A stretch of 64,000 nucleotides of DNA from Omphiscola glabra (taxonomy: Eukaryota; Mollusca; Gastropoda; Lymnaeidae): contig OZ024795.1 in the NCBI GenBank assembly GCA_964017045.1, positions 51,074,850 to 51,138,849 on the forward strand, given 5' to 3'. The number at the start of each line of letters is the position of its first letter. Positions within the stretch are counted from its first letter, which is position 1. Both the position numbers and the translations under genes were made by a program. Under the pieces are notes generated by a model, which ran no database searches, had not been told where the DNA came from, and worked only from the letters and a program-made list of their open reading frames with translations. Of the stretch, positions 1 to 12,005 are shown piece after piece.

Positions 1-588
1 CCTTCGTGGACCAACCTGCATGTCATTTCTTCATAAGAGCTTTGAATAATCCTGACTAATTTCCCTGGTACTCCATAGTGCCGAAGAAGTTTCCACAATG
101 TTTGTCGGTCCAGGCTATCAAAGGCCTTTTCGTAGTCTATAAAATTTATGTATAAAGGGGAGTTCCATTCGATGGATTGTTCTACAATGATTCTCAGTGC
201 TGCAATTTGATCTGTGCATGATCTGTTTTGGCGGAATCCAGCCTGTTGATCTCTTAGCTGCATGTCGACCTGGTCTTTCATTCTATTCAAAATAATTCTG
301 TTAAAGACCTTACCTGGTATGGACAGCAGTGTGATTCCTCTGTAATTTGCACAATTGCTGAGATCCCCTTTCTTTGGTATCTTGATGAGGTATCCTTCTT
401 TCCAATCTTTTGGAACTCTCTCTTCTTCCCATATCTTTTCAAACAGAGGGTGCAGCATGTTGACTATTGTATTTATATCAGCTCTCATCATCTCTGCTGT
501 GATGTTGTCCGGTCCAGGTGCTTTCCCTAATTTGAGCTGCTTGATGGCCAGAGCTATTTCTTCCATATTTGGGGCGCTTTCTTCTTAA
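1..588 (-). mobile_element. Non-LTR retrotransposon reverse transcriptase fragment
   Basis: The minus strand is open from about 588 to the window edge and encodes part of a reverse transcriptase. Recognisable blocks in order are LGKAPGPDNI, VPKDWKEG, CANYRGITLL, QAGFRQNRSCTDQI and DYEKAFDSLDR; the last includes the first catalytic Asp of the RT palm. The reading frame is uninterrupted over about 195 codons, so the copy may be fairly young. An in-frame TAA just upstream of the open part (about 588-590) marks where the frame is lost. The YxDD box would lie beyond position 1. The clade is not assigned; the sequence style matches the LINE ORF2 proteins common in mollusc genomes. It may belong to the same family as the C-terminal fragment at 34,258-34,764, but the two do not overlap. 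Confidence 0.9.
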
Positions 589-590
589 TG

Positions 591-1449
591 TTATGAGAAA
601 TATTGGTATCTTCCAGAGGCGTCACCCCACCCCCCACTCCATTTCTTTTTTTTTTTTTTTTTGCCTACCGGGAACCATACACTCATACAAGATGTTTTTT
701 TTTTTAAATATATTATTAAAGAAATTATTTTTTTTTTAAATTGCGTTTATTTTGTGGTGTTTTCTGCTGCCAGTGGTATCTTTGGAACACAAAAAAAAAA
801 AGGTATTTATAAGTCAAAAGCTTTACCGTCATACTCTCTGACACACTCAACACTATAGGATCCCCTTGAATAGTTAGGAAACTCTAAACTGACCAGTCTG
901 TCTGTCTGTCTCTGATCTCTTAACACACACACACACACACACCGAAAACACACACGCGTCTCCACCCAGACACACCGCACACACACACACTAACGAAGGA
1001 AATTACACACGCACACACACCACCACCCTCAACCTAACCCTAGGCTCAATATAGTATTTCCTTAAAACCCCAGACTGCGGGCGTGTCGTCTGCTCAGTGT
1101 ACAGATAACAGAAATTCAATCGTTCAACAATGAAAAATAAAAAATTAACGATTCTTTTCAGCCATCAATGGTGTACGTTTATCGGCTTGATAACGGGAAA
1201 GGAGGGTCCAGCCTATTTATGACAACAATGTGTCACGTGGTCAGCCGTGTATTGGTGATCCACATATAGAGACAACAGGGGCGTAGTAGGAATTGTTTTC
1301 ACAATTTTACTCCGAGAATGCATAACTCGACTCCGGGCAATGACAACGGCACGACGTCTCATAGCGTGGCGACACAACTGAAAGAAAAGTTCACATAACG
1401 ACTGACTAAAGTATGTTCATTTCTTATTTCTTTTTACGTTATGTAGAAA
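591..1449. other. Intergenic, simple sequence
   Basis: No coding potential seen. There are A/T homopolymers at about 650-800 and (CA)n-type microsatellite at about 922-1020. The stretch 1,030-1,440 is unique-looking sequence without a recognisable feature. Confidence 0.5.
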
Positions 1450-1452
1450 TCA

Positions 1453-2310
1453 TGTATCTGTTGGACTATTACACGCATCTGTTGGACTATAACACGCATC
1501 TGTTGGACTATAACACGCATCTGTTGGACTATTACACGCATCTGTTGGACTATAACACGCATCTGTTGGACTATTACACGCATCTGTTGGACTATAACAC
1601 GCATCTGTTGGACTATTACACGCATCTGTTGGACTATTACACGCATCTGTTGGACTATAACACGCATCTGTTGGACTATTACACGCATCTGTTGGACTAT
1701 AACACGCATCTGTTGGACTATAACACGCATCTGTTGGACTATTACACGCATCTGTTGGACTATAACACGCATCTGTTGGACTATTACACGCATCTGTTGG
1801 ACTATAACACGCATCTGTTGGACTATTACACGCATCTGTTGGACTATAACACGCATCTGTTGGACTATTACACGCATCTGTTGGACTATAACACGCATCT
1901 GTTGGACTATAACACGCATCTGTTGGACTATTACACGCATCTGTTGGACTATTACACGCATCTGTTGGACTATAACACGCATCTGTTGGACTATTACACG
2001 CATCTGTTGGACTATAACACGCATCTGTTGGACTATTACACGCATCTGTTGGACTATAACACGCATCTGTTGGACTATAACACGCATCTGTTGGACTATT
2101 ACACGCATCTGTTGGACTATTACACGCATCTGTTGGACTATTACACGCATCTGTTGGACTATTACACGCATCTGTTGGATTATTACACGCATCTGTTGAA
2201 CTATTACACGCATCTGTTGGACTATTACACGCATCTGTTGAACTATTACACGCATCTGTTGAACTATTACACGCATCTGTTGGACTGTTACACGCATCTG
2301 TTGGGCTATA
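1453..2310. repeat. 21-bp minisatellite, about 41 copies, two alternating variants
   Basis: Units of the form CGCATCTGTTGGACTA followed by TTACA or TAACA repeat every 21 bp. The two variants differ by one base and are interspersed irregularly. The last third is mostly the TTACA variant, with further point changes near the 3' end. Because the period is divisible by three, several frames on both strands stay open for nearly 300 codons; these are not genes. Confidence 0.97.
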
Positions 2311-2934
2311 ACCAGTATCCATTGGTCTTAATAAAAATGTCTAATTGTTGTATGAATATAACGGCGTGGGAAGGGGGGAATCAACCGCTACAATTGCCGT
2401 AGGTGGGGGGTGCAAGGTTGTTGTTTTTTTGTTTGAGAATCCTTCTGTTAAAAATAAATATGGCTTTTGTCTTAAATGAACTCTTAGGAAAAGGCAATAA
2501 GTTAACACGACTTAAGTTAACAAAACAAAACAAGACACTCCAAAAAGCAGATACGCAAGGGTCTTTTTGATGCCAACAATGTTGACCTCAGTAACGCGGG
2601 GGGTGGGGGGTGTCTAAGTCGCAGAGTTCCGTCTCTCCTCCAAGGCGTTGTACAAGTCTTCTAAATTACATCCTCAAACAAACAAAACACAATGGAGGTC
2701 ACGGGCAGGGTTCGCTGATGTAGAATTAGTGATAAAACGGTGCGACGTGAATCGGCTGACAAACCAAAAATATTATGGGCAACACATTTTGTTTTGCGAC
2801 AGCTCCAGTGGCAGTGGGCAGCAATAGTGTACATAATGGGCAGCAATAGTGTACATAATGGGCAGCAATAGTGTACATCATCCACAGTTCTGATGTTATT
2901 AAGTTATATCTAGCAACTTTTCAACAGATCTGCC
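2311..2934. other. Intergenic, no gene seen
   Basis: No supported coding sequence. Three copies of a 21-bp unit (GGGCAGCAATAGTGTACA core) lie at about 2,815-2,880. Confidence 0.5.
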
Positions 2935-3250
2935 ATTCTACATATATTGTTAGATGTTTTATAACATTTATTCTTACATGTACAAATATTCTTAGATGTT
3001 TTATAACATTTATTCTTACATGTACAAATATTCTTAGATGTTTTATAACATTTATTCTTACATGTACAAATATTCTTAGATGTTTTATAACATTTATTCT
3101 TACATGTACAAATATTCTTAGATGTTTTATAACATTTATTCTTACATGTACAAATATTCTTAGATGTTTTATAACATTTATTCTTACATGTACAAATATT
3201 CTTAGATGTTTTATAACATTTATTCTTACATGTACAAATATTCTTAGATG
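2935..3250. repeat. 42-bp minisatellite, about 7 copies
   Basis: The unit contains TTAGATGTTTTATAACAT, then TTATTCTTACATGTAC, and repeats almost without change. Open frames on both strands across it are periodicity artefacts. Confidence 0.95.
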
Positions 3251-3810
3251 TCACATTACATATTATTATATTCCATTCTAAATATATTCTTAGATGTCAT
3301 TCTACATACAATCGTAGATGTCATTCTAAATATATTCTTAGATGTCATTCTACATAAAATCGTAGATGTCATTCTAAATATATTCTTAGATGTCATTCTA
3401 CATACAATCGTAGATGTCATTCTAAATATATTCTTAGATGTCATTCTACATACAATCGTAGATGTCATTCTAAATATATTATTAGATTTCCATCTAAATA
3501 TATTCTTAAATATCATTCTACACACATTCTTAGATACAATTCTACATAAATTCTTAGATGCCATTCTACATAATTCTTAGATTTCTTTCACATATTTTTA
3601 GATTTCATTCAACAATTTTTCTAAGATGTCATTCATCATATATATACTAAAAAGTCAATCTACATATACTCTTAGGTGTCATTTTACATATACACTAAGA
3701 TGTCATTCATCATATATATATATACTAAAAAGTCATTCTTCATATACTCGTAGATGTCATTCTACATATACACTAAGATGTCATTTTACATATATTCTTA
3801 GATGTAAAAC
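3251..3810. repeat. Degenerate AT-rich tandem repeat related to the preceding array
   Basis: Repeats of TTAGATGTCATTCTA followed by CATACAATCG or AATATATTC continue directly from the 42-bp array and become more diverged toward 3,800. The shared TTAGATGT core suggests both arrays grew from one ancestor unit. Confidence 0.85.
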
Positions 3811-5985
3811 CTTTTAATTCCTATAACTAGAATCTAAATCATTGTTATTAGTTATGTTTTCATGGGTAGACAAACTTGACACAAAATTACCCAAACTTAA
3901 ATCGACTAAGCAGAAATCACTAGGAAAAAAATTGGAATTATCCTTACATTAGCCTATCTTTTTTTTTTTTTTCACTTTTTATTATTATTATTCAGCCCAA
4001 CATTTCTGCCATCTGTCACCACCACTTGCCTCATTTCATGAAAGCGCTCACACATAATGCAGCGTAGTGGGCGAACATGCATCCAACACAATCTCTCGCT
4101 GTCGCTACGGGAAACATTAATTTGTCATTAGTTGTAAGTAGAAAAACGGATAAGCTCACCAAATGAAGTGTGTAGCGCAGAGGTCTCATCCAGGCGATGT
4201 AAGCGTCATTGCGTCAGTACAGTGTTATGTTACGCTATGCTGGAGGAGTACGTGGTAAAGGGTCTTCCATTAATTACGTCAACAATTTTTACGCAATTTT
4301 TGACCCCCCCCCCCCCCCCCGTCAACAACTGTCAAACTTTCAATCACCCTTTTAATAAATTTTGTCAAGATTTTCTAACCCACCCCCCCCCCACCCCCAC
4401 AAAAAAATGAATTATAATATAAATAAATTTATAAATGCGCTTTACTCTGTGCTGATCTATTTTAAGTTCACAAAATTGTAAGAAAAACATTTTGTTGCAT
4501 CCTTTGCTTGTTAATCAACAAGTTAAAACTTTTTTACACTTCAATATTATAACGCAGGATCAATTTAAAAGGTTGTTAAAGACTAATATAATATTGGTTG
4601 TGGTACAAATAGGATTATTGTCAGTATAGCTGACAATTAATAGTATAGTTTCTAGCTGCTAGCATGTTCCCATGGAGTAGCCAGGTGTTGCTTTATCGTA
4701 ACAATGGGAATCCGGGACATCATTTGGGTAGGGCAGGAGGGCATTTAACCCCCCCCCCCCCTGAATTTGTAGATTTTATTTAAATTGCTATGCATTGTGG
4801 CACCTCTAGTAATAAACAACTTAACAAGTCGACCATGTTTTGGTTTTGCCCCCTCCACCCCCACCCCGAAAAAATCCTGAAAAGACGCCCCTGATGGGCA
4901 TAGTCTGTAGTAGCTGATTTATCATTTTCCTCTTGCGGAACTGATATACCAGACAATTAAATCCTCATCTAACCATTCAGCACTTAAATAGAAGCATTGT
5001 CGATGTCAGCTATAATCGCCATCTTATGCCCCAGAGGGCATTTTCGGTGATGTTGAACATGCTTTTTTCAACATGACTTGAAATGCAAAATAGATGTTAC
5101 ACATTTTGCAAATCCGTTCAAGCAGCGATGTTATTATTGTTACTCACTTTACTTTCCCCTGATTCTCAAAATCCCCCCCTATTTTGTTGACCTAATTAAT
5201 GAACGCCCCCTAAGACAGGAATCCGACAAACTGCGGCCCGCGGGCCAGATCCGGCCCGCCAGGGGTCATCAACCCGGCCCGCCGTAAGGAAACCCAGGTG
5301 GCAGTGACAACTATGGAACAGGATGGTCGCACAAGAAATATCAGGAGCATAATTTTCATTAAAACACTTTGACATTTAGTTGGATTAAAATTTGTCCTTA
5401 CATTTTGGTTAGCCAAGTGGTCCAAGGCGAGCACATTTTAATCCCATGGTCTGGAGTTCAATCCGCACCAAATCCCAGGTGGATGGGAATTCTGACTTCA
5501 AACCCAGTAGATGGAGTCCCGTAGGCTGATAACATGGCCACAATGAAACATTCCGATAACTCCTGCAACGCCACTGGTGCCAAGCTGTATCATCCACAAC
5601 GATGTTCCCTTGGGTTATTCAGCGGCGCGGAGAGAGGCGATTTGCTGTTGGGAACCAGCTTATGATCCTAGAAGAATAATCCCAGGCCATATGGATTCCG
5701 TCCTGCGAAGTTTATACACCATCGTGACATTGTGACAGACGGATGCCAGCAAATAAAAATAGTGCATGGCTTTCCTTTGTCCCCCCTGTCTAAAAAGTCT
5801 GGGACCTCTGTACTATCATAAGCCATTAATGCTGGTTAATGATTATTTTAAGGGCCGGATCAATATATTTTCTATAGACACAAATGAAATATGTATGGCG
5901 CACTTTTTTGTATTTAGAAACAAAGATATATTATATTACCACGTGGACCGTTAAACTATGGCGGCCGGAATGGGTTAACTTGTCA
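3811..5985. other. Intergenic with dispersed repeat remnants
   Basis: No host gene seen. Poly-C runs lie at about 4,303-4,320, 4,383-4,392 and 4,750-4,761. The segment 4,690-4,900 is a diverged copy of the segment at 21,565-21,750. The segment 5,226-5,290 (GGCCCGCGGGCC core with CAGGGGTCATCAACC) looks like a fragment of a hAT-type non-autonomous element, but only one end is visible. Confidence 0.5.
4690..4900. repeat. Dispersed repeat, copy 1
   Basis: It shares an ordered series of blocks with 21,565-21,750: TTTGGGTAGGGCA, a poly-C run, TAATAAACAACTTAACAAG, TTTTGGTTTT, and a GACGCCCCTGA end. The element family is not identified. Confidence 0.7.
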
Positions 5986-5989
5986 GCTA

Positions 5990-6330
5990 CTAAAGTCACG
6001 TGACAAGACATGCATTCAAGAAACGCACATTATAAAATTTCCAATCACTGCCCCCCCCCCCCCCCACCAACTTTTTAGGTTCGTAATTACACACTTTGTT
6101 CACGCCCCTGAACTATATTAATATTATAGTGTCCCACCAGCTTTTATACCGCAAATTTATTACACCATATTTATAACATCATGTTTATAACACCATATTT
6201 ATAACAACATATTTCTATTTTTAGACTATTTTTAAAAAGAAAATATTGCGCGCTAAACGCACATGCGTTGTTTTTAAGAATCTCTTGTTGCGCATTTATC
6301 GGGATTTTTATTGAGAGATATTAGCGCCAT
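5990..6330. repeat. Dispersed repeat (copy 1), partner at 9,790-10,100
   Basis: Blocks shared in the same order and orientation include AACGCACATT, CACGCCC then TGAACTATATTAA, GTCCCA, AAAGAAAATATT and TTATCGGGA. The copies differ by indels, including the poly-C run at about 6,052. It is probably an old non-autonomous transposable element. Confidence 0.75.
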
Positions 6331-6334
6331 CTGA

Positions 6335-7979
6335 TAGCGTCCTGCAGCGTAGCTAGGTTTAGTACCACCCAGCGGGGGCCAAGGATCCAGAGGTGTAGCG
6401 AGCTTAACTCGCGCCCGAGGCACAATACCTTTTTAACGCCCCCCCCCCTATTCGAAAACCATACAATATTATATGTAAAGTATACCATTTGGCGCCCCTT
6501 TGTGAGTAGCGCCTGGGGCATGATGCCTCCTTGGCTACGCCACTGCAAGGATTCCCCCCCCCCAAACCACATTCCAAGAAAAAAACTGCGAAAAATTCTG
6601 GGGGGGGGGGGGGGACCACTCCGCTTCCTCACCCCCCTTCATACGCATCTGGTTTAACCATCCCGCGCCCCCCCCCCCCCCCCACAGTCTCTACCGGGAA
6701 CATTAAGACTGCGTACAAATTACGTCACCCCGAGGCATTCGTGACGTGACAACGAAGCCAGAAGCCACCCCAACACCCCCCAACCCCCCCCCCCCCCGGG
6801 GTTATTGAAAGCCTTGAAACCCAATCAGGGCGACTCCCTTGAAGATGCCGCACGGGACAAAACAAACGATCTGGAAATCTATTTCTTTGTGGCCACGGAT
6901 TCAATCGCGTGCAGCCTTGATGTCGGCACGCCATTACGGGCCCCGGGGGGGGGGGGGGGGGGGTGATGGGACAACAAGGGAAAACTACATTTTCTTATCA
7001 CGGCATTATGCAAATCTCATTCGAGCGTCCATACTTGTCTGTTAGAGAATTTGATTTCTTGTAAGACATTTCGAGTGGGCATCAAATAACGGGAGCTGGG
7101 AATGTTATTTTGGTTATTTGTGGAGACTATTTGATGTGAAAATAAAATAAAATTCAATGATTTTTATTTCATGAAATTATGATCAGGAGCGGATCCCATA
7201 AAAGTCTAGAAATTGGATTTGCATTGTTCTGAAATGATGCGATAGAGAGGAAGAGATTGGAACAGGTCAGACATTTTGTTTACCTTTTTTGGTCTCCATA
7301 ATTATAATTTAAACGGTGTGACATAAACGCGGTGTAAAACTATTCATTGCAGAGGGGTAGGAGTAGGGGGGAGCGGGGGGGTGGAGTTTATCGCGCCCCT
7401 AGATAAACAAAATTAAGTCACCGCTTATATATATGTCTCCGTTTCTATTCTTACACACAAGCAGGGCGGGCGGTGGCGAACAAATGCTGAGGTCGGAGCA
7501 AAGCCATTATTTAGGCGCCCTGCCACTCACTTCCCCTTTTTTTACGACAAAAAGTATCTATTAATAAACATATTTTTCACGAAATTTGCAATTTTAACCC
7601 CCTTTTAAAATAATGGCCCTGGCTGGAACCCCATCGCACCCCAACGTTCGCCACTCCCCCGTTTAGCTATCACCCCACCCCCTTTCGCCACCACCACCGG
7701 TTCGCCACCATATTCCCATTCGCTACCCCCCAACCACGCTGTTTGCTACCACCACCCTCCCGGTCGCTACCACCCCTCGTTCGCCACCACACCCAACCCT
7801 TTACATGACCCTGCAACCAATCACATTCCTACTCATTAAACAATCCATAATTTTGTGACAGATTTTTTCAATTGTGAGTAACAAACAATAATACTTGCAA
7901 CTAGGGCTTAACCGGGTGAAGTTGTTTGTTGTTTTAACCCGGGTACCTGTATTTTCACTTCTCATTGTATATGATATGG
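6335..7979. other. Intergenic with many poly-C/poly-G runs
   Basis: No gene supported. Homopolymer C or G runs of roughly 7-19 bases occur near 6,441, 6,555, 6,600-6,614, 6,668-6,683, 6,786-6,798 and 6,945-6,963. Short open frames here are proline- or glycine-rich readings of these runs. The segment 7,640-7,800 contains repeated TTCGCCACC-type motifs. Confidence 0.5.
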
Positions 7980-7981
7980 GC

Positions 7982-8430
7982 CGGCCTTTAAAAAATAGAC
8001 CTACAGGCGGTCCTACACCCTACCTACAGACCTTTAAACAATAGGCCTACAGGCGGTCATACACCCTACCTACCTGCCTTTAAAAAATAGGCCTACAGGC
8101 GGTCCTACACCCTACCTACAGGCATTTAAACAATAGGCCTACAGGCGGTCATACACCCTACCTATCTGCCTTTAAAAAATAGGCCTACAGGCGGTCCTAC
8201 ACCCTACCTACCGGCCTTTAAACAATAGGCCTACAGGCGGTCCTACACCCTACCTACCGGCCTTTAAACAATAGTCCCACAGGTGGTCCTACACCCTACC
8301 TACCGGCCTTTAAACAATAGTCCTACAGGCGGTCCTACACCCTACCTACCGGCCTTTAAACAATAGGCCTACAGGTGGTCCTACACCATAGCTACCGGCA
8401 TTTTAACACTAGTCCTACAGACAGTCCTCC
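7982..8430. repeat. 46-bp minisatellite, about 9-10 copies
   Basis: The unit contains GGCCTTTAAACAATAGG, then CCTACAGGCGGTCCTACAC and CCTACCTACC. Alternate copies differ slightly (AAAAAATAG versus AAACAATAG), suggesting duplication as two-unit blocks. Confidence 0.93.
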
Positions 8431-8742
8431 ACATACCCGTGGCTCTTTATGGAATAATATAATAGTCACCCCAAAGAATTTTTTCACCCTTTTTACCTGA
8501 GTTCAACCGTCACGCATGACGTCACGCATGACTCACGTATGATGCTCGCTGCGTGGCAGCTTTTTTCCCCACTCAGTTCTATTAATAGAACATATATTGG
8601 GGAGGGGGCGGTTGTGAAAAGCAAGCAGGAGACTCTAGAAGCAAATATATCTAAGCCCGGCCTGCACATCTCAAAATTTAAGGTGGGCCAAAAAACTTGT
8701 GCGAGCCGAAAGAAATTAAGATAGGGGGATAGCTATTTAGAA

Positions 8743-8927
8743 CAGTGGCTCTCAACCTGTGGGTCGCGACCATTTTGGGGGTCGAACGACGCTTTCACGG
8801 GGGTCGCCTAAGACCATCGGAAAACACATATACTCGTTTTGAACGAAAATAATTTGTGGTTGGGGGTCGCCAAACCATGAGAATCTGTATAAAAGGGTCT
8901 CGGCGTTACGAAGGTTGAGAACCACTG
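8743..8927. mobile_element. SPIN-like hAT non-autonomous element, copy 1
   Basis: Starts CAGTGGCTCTCAACCTGTGG and ends GGTTGAGAACCACTG, so the ends are near-perfect inverted repeats. The interior includes GGGTCGCGACC, CCTAAGACCATCGGAAAACA and CGAAAATAATTTGTGG, matching the SPIN (SPACE INVADERS) hAT family as I know it. It is flanked on both sides by ATTTAGAA, a perfect 8-bp target-site duplication (8,735-8,742 and 8,928-8,935), the hallmark of hAT insertion. At about 185 bp it is an internally deleted, non-coding copy. Confidence 0.92.
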
Positions 8928-9081
8928 ATTTAGAAAATAACAATACTAATTAATATTTCGTTATTTCGCTGGCCGGAAAGTGGGTTTGTAGTGCAGGCCT
9001 GATTCTAAGCGCTAAACCCTCCTCACTTATTGTACGTGATGGCAAGATAAGAACCTTTGAGACCATTTCGATCGCCTAACG

Positions 9082-9273
9082 CAGCGGTTCTCAACCTGTG
9101 GGTCGCGACCCCTTTCGGTGTCGCACGACCTTTTCCCAGGGGTCGCCTAAGACCATCGGAAAACACATATACTCTACAGTTATGAAGTAGCAACGAAAAT
9201 AATTTTGTGGTTAGGGGGTCGCCACAGCAAGAGAACTAATGGGTCGCGGCATTAGGAAGGTTGAGAACCACTG
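9082..9273. mobile_element. SPIN-like hAT non-autonomous element, copy 2
   Basis: Starts CAGCGGTTCTCAACCTGTGG and ends GGTTGAGAACCACTG. It shares the interior of copy 1, in the same orientation, plus a segment around ACTCTACAGTTATGAAGTAG. It is flanked by a perfect 8-bp duplication GCCTAACG at 9,074-9,081 and 9,274-9,281. It is non-coding. Confidence 0.93.
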
Positions 9274-9281
9274 GCCTAACG

Positions 9282-9789
9282 GTTAAAACGGCCCAAGGAG
9301 GGGTTTGGGGGGGGGGGGAGTTGTTGTTCACTTAATCCTTTCTCCAATGAATAATTGGGAGATTGCATTATTAATACTAAAAGACTTACAGTGTCAGTAT
9401 CACTCAAGAGAAAGTTTTTGGTAAAGTAACTAGTTGGCAAATGTTTTAAAGGCCGGACTTGTTATTAATTATTTATGAAATCGAGGTCCTAAGAGACAAC
9501 GACAATAAATTTGATTTGTACTGAAACAAAAACAGCAACTTTATATTAGAAATTACGTTGATTGACCATTGATTAAATTTTATTGTAGTGAAATGTTTCG
9601 TTTCATTTAAGAGGCAAGATGGTGAAAAAAACGAGTTTTAAATAAATTGACAATAATGGAGATCGAATCCCATAATTTCGAAAATAAAAACCTACAGGTT
9701 AAAATAATTTTAATATATATATATATATATTTATATGTATATATGTACTAGATACAGACCGCCAAACATTGGCGAGAGCAGTGCGTGAA
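9282..9789. other. Intergenic, no gene seen
   Basis: Contains a poly-G run near 9,307-9,318 and an AT dinucleotide stretch at about 9,714-9,730. No coding signal found. Confidence 0.45.
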
Positions 9790-10100
9790 CTTCCCATACC
9801 CTAAAGTTCATTGACAAAACATGAACGCAAGTAACGCACATTTAAAAAGTCAAATATTTGCATCACCCCCTCCCCCATGATACGTCACTGCACTCTTTTT
9901 ATTTCACGCCCATGAACTATATTAAATATTCTGATGTCCCAACCACTTTTAAATCGAATATTTTTTACGCCGTACTTAAAAATTGAGACGATTTCATTTT
10001 CCGCAAAGAAAATATTAAGCACCAAACGCAGTTATTCAAAAAAAATATTTCCTTTAGCGTAGTTATCGGGAATTATATTTTGCACGCTATTGAACTCATT
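9790..10100. repeat. Dispersed repeat (copy 2), partner at 5,990-6,330
   Basis: Diverged direct copy; shared blocks are listed under the partner entry. Here the central homopolymer is CCCCCTCCCCC rather than a pure C run. Confidence 0.75.
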
Positions 10101-10749
10101 ATTGAACCATAATTTCTTTCAAACGTATAGAATTATTTAATGTGTAATATACTCTCAATACCAAATTCAGTGATTGGTAAGCAGTCCATTGGGAAGCAGT
10201 CCACGAGTCACACCAGGAGCGTAATATATACAAGATATATATTGTTACTAGTTGGTTTTTGCATAATTCCTGATGTATAGATATATTAATCATGTCTAGT
10301 TCCAGCTAGATAACATTAAATTATACTGTAGAACTAAGTGAGATTAATGTGTACCCAATTTTTGTCTCACTCCTGGTTCACTATGGGGGGATCCTACGGG
10401 ATACTCTGATCACGAGCTAGCGGTTCGCGTGCCGCATTTCATCACACCCAATAAATGAAATAAACACGCAATAAACTGTATTTATACATAATGGTAAAAT
10501 TTATTCTTTTTGGACATTTAAAAAAAATTGCACATTACAAAATACAATTACATAAATGTGTCACTTGTTTATTTTTTCTATGACTGAACTTAACAGAAAT
10601 ATTATCATACTATGGAAATCTAATGCACAATGAAGTTAAGTTGTAGCTCACAACGGGCCGCACAATTCAACGTGCCAGGGCGCTGGTTGGCCGCCCTCCC
10701 ACTGTTTTTGCTGTCATTTCTGCTCGGAGATATTAACAATGATCACCGG
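10101..10749. other. Intergenic, no gene seen
   Basis: AT-rich sequence with only short frames. No recognisable protein, RNA gene or repeat. Confidence 0.45.
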
Positions 10750-11535
10750 CTAAGGCTAGAGTAAAAGGTTTGTCAGGAGACTGGAGTGTAGAGTAACCGG
10801 TTTGTCAGGATACTAAAGTGTGTAGTAAAAGGTTTGTCAGGAGACCGAAGTGTGGAGTAAAAGGTTTATCAGGAGACTGGAGTGTGGAGTGAAAGGTTTG
10901 TCAGAAGACTGAAGTGTGGAGTAAAAGGTTTGTCAGGAAACTGGAGGGTGGATTGAAAGGTTTGTCAGGAGACCGAAAAGTGGAGTAAAAGGTTTGTCAG
11001 GAGACTGAAGTGTGGAGTAAAAGGTTTGTCAGGAAACTGGAGGGTGGACTGAAAGGTTTGTCAGGAGACCGAAAAGTGGAGTAAAAGGTTTGTCAGGAGA
11101 CTGAAGTGTGGAGTGAAAGGTTGGTCACGAGACCGAAAAGTGGAGTAAAAGGTTTTTCATGAGACTGGAGTGTCGAGTGAAAGGTTTGTCAGAAGACTGA
11201 AGTATGGAGTAAAAGGTTTGTCAGGAGACTGGAGTAGGGAGTGAAAGGTTTGTCAGAAGACTGAAGTATGGAGTAAAAGGTTTGTCAGGAGACTGGAGGG
11301 TAGAGTGAAAGGTTTGTCAGGAGACCAAAAAGTGGAGTAAAAGGTTGTCAGGACACTGAAGTGTGGAGTGAAAGGTTTGTCAGGAGACTGAAGTGTGGAG
11401 TGAAAGGTTTGTCAGGACACTGAAGTGTGGAGTGAAAAGTTTGTCAGGAGACTGAAGTGTGGAGTGAAAGGTTTGTCAGGATACTGAAGTGTGGAGTAAA
11501 AGGTTTTTCAGGAGACTGAAGTGTGGAGTAAAAGG
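10750..11535. repeat. About 32-bp minisatellite, roughly 24 copies
   Basis: The unit is GTAAAAGGTTTGTCAGGAG followed by ACTGAAGTGTGGA, with GAAAGG/AAAAGG and ACTGGA/ACCGAA variants. Copies are visibly mosaic, and blocks of two or three units recur, which suggests block duplication. Confidence 0.93.
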
Positions 11536-11770
11536 AAGATTCTAGAAAAAGTGCAATCATCTCAATGGGAGGTCAGATTTTTATTCTTTCGCTGAAATTC
11601 AGAAACGCTGAAATATGAAATTCGTCAGGCATATATAGCAGCTTACCGTCACTCGTTGATCTTTAACGCCGCGGCACACCCGTTGCGGATATCTGGTCGA
11701 AGGGACGGCTTGTCCCATACGTTTTGTTGAGAGTTTAAATTCTTTCCATAATGACCGATCTCATTGACTT

Positions 11771-12005
11771 GAAGTCATGCGCACTGCTGATGGGGAGACA
11801 AACAGACAAGGGCACCAAACATGCGCACTGCTGATGGGGAGACAAACAGACAAGGGCACCAAACATGCGCACTGCTGATGGGGAGACAAACAGACAAGGG
11901 CACCAAACATGCGCACTGCTGATGTGGAGACAAACAGACAAGGGCACCAAACATGCGCACTGCTGATGTGGAGACAAACAGACAAGGGCACCAAACAGCA
12001 CCAAA
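11771..12005. repeat. 44-bp minisatellite, 5 copies, upstream of the receptor gene
   Basis: Units start CATGCGCACTGCTGATG and end with CAAGGGCACCAAA. The array ends about 590 bp before the predicted start codon at 12,595, so it may lie in or near the promoter. The Cys/Leu-rich minus-strand frames over it are repeat artefacts. Confidence 0.94.

Noticed and set aside
1413..2402. Plus- and minus-strand frames of about 290-330 codons (LDYYTHL-type repeats)
   Set aside because: Artefact of a 21-bp tandem repeat; three different frames are open at once.
5226..5310. Complete hAT element around GGCCCGCGGGCC
   Set aside because: Only one recognisable segment; no opposing end or target duplication could be found, so it is kept as a possible fragment only.
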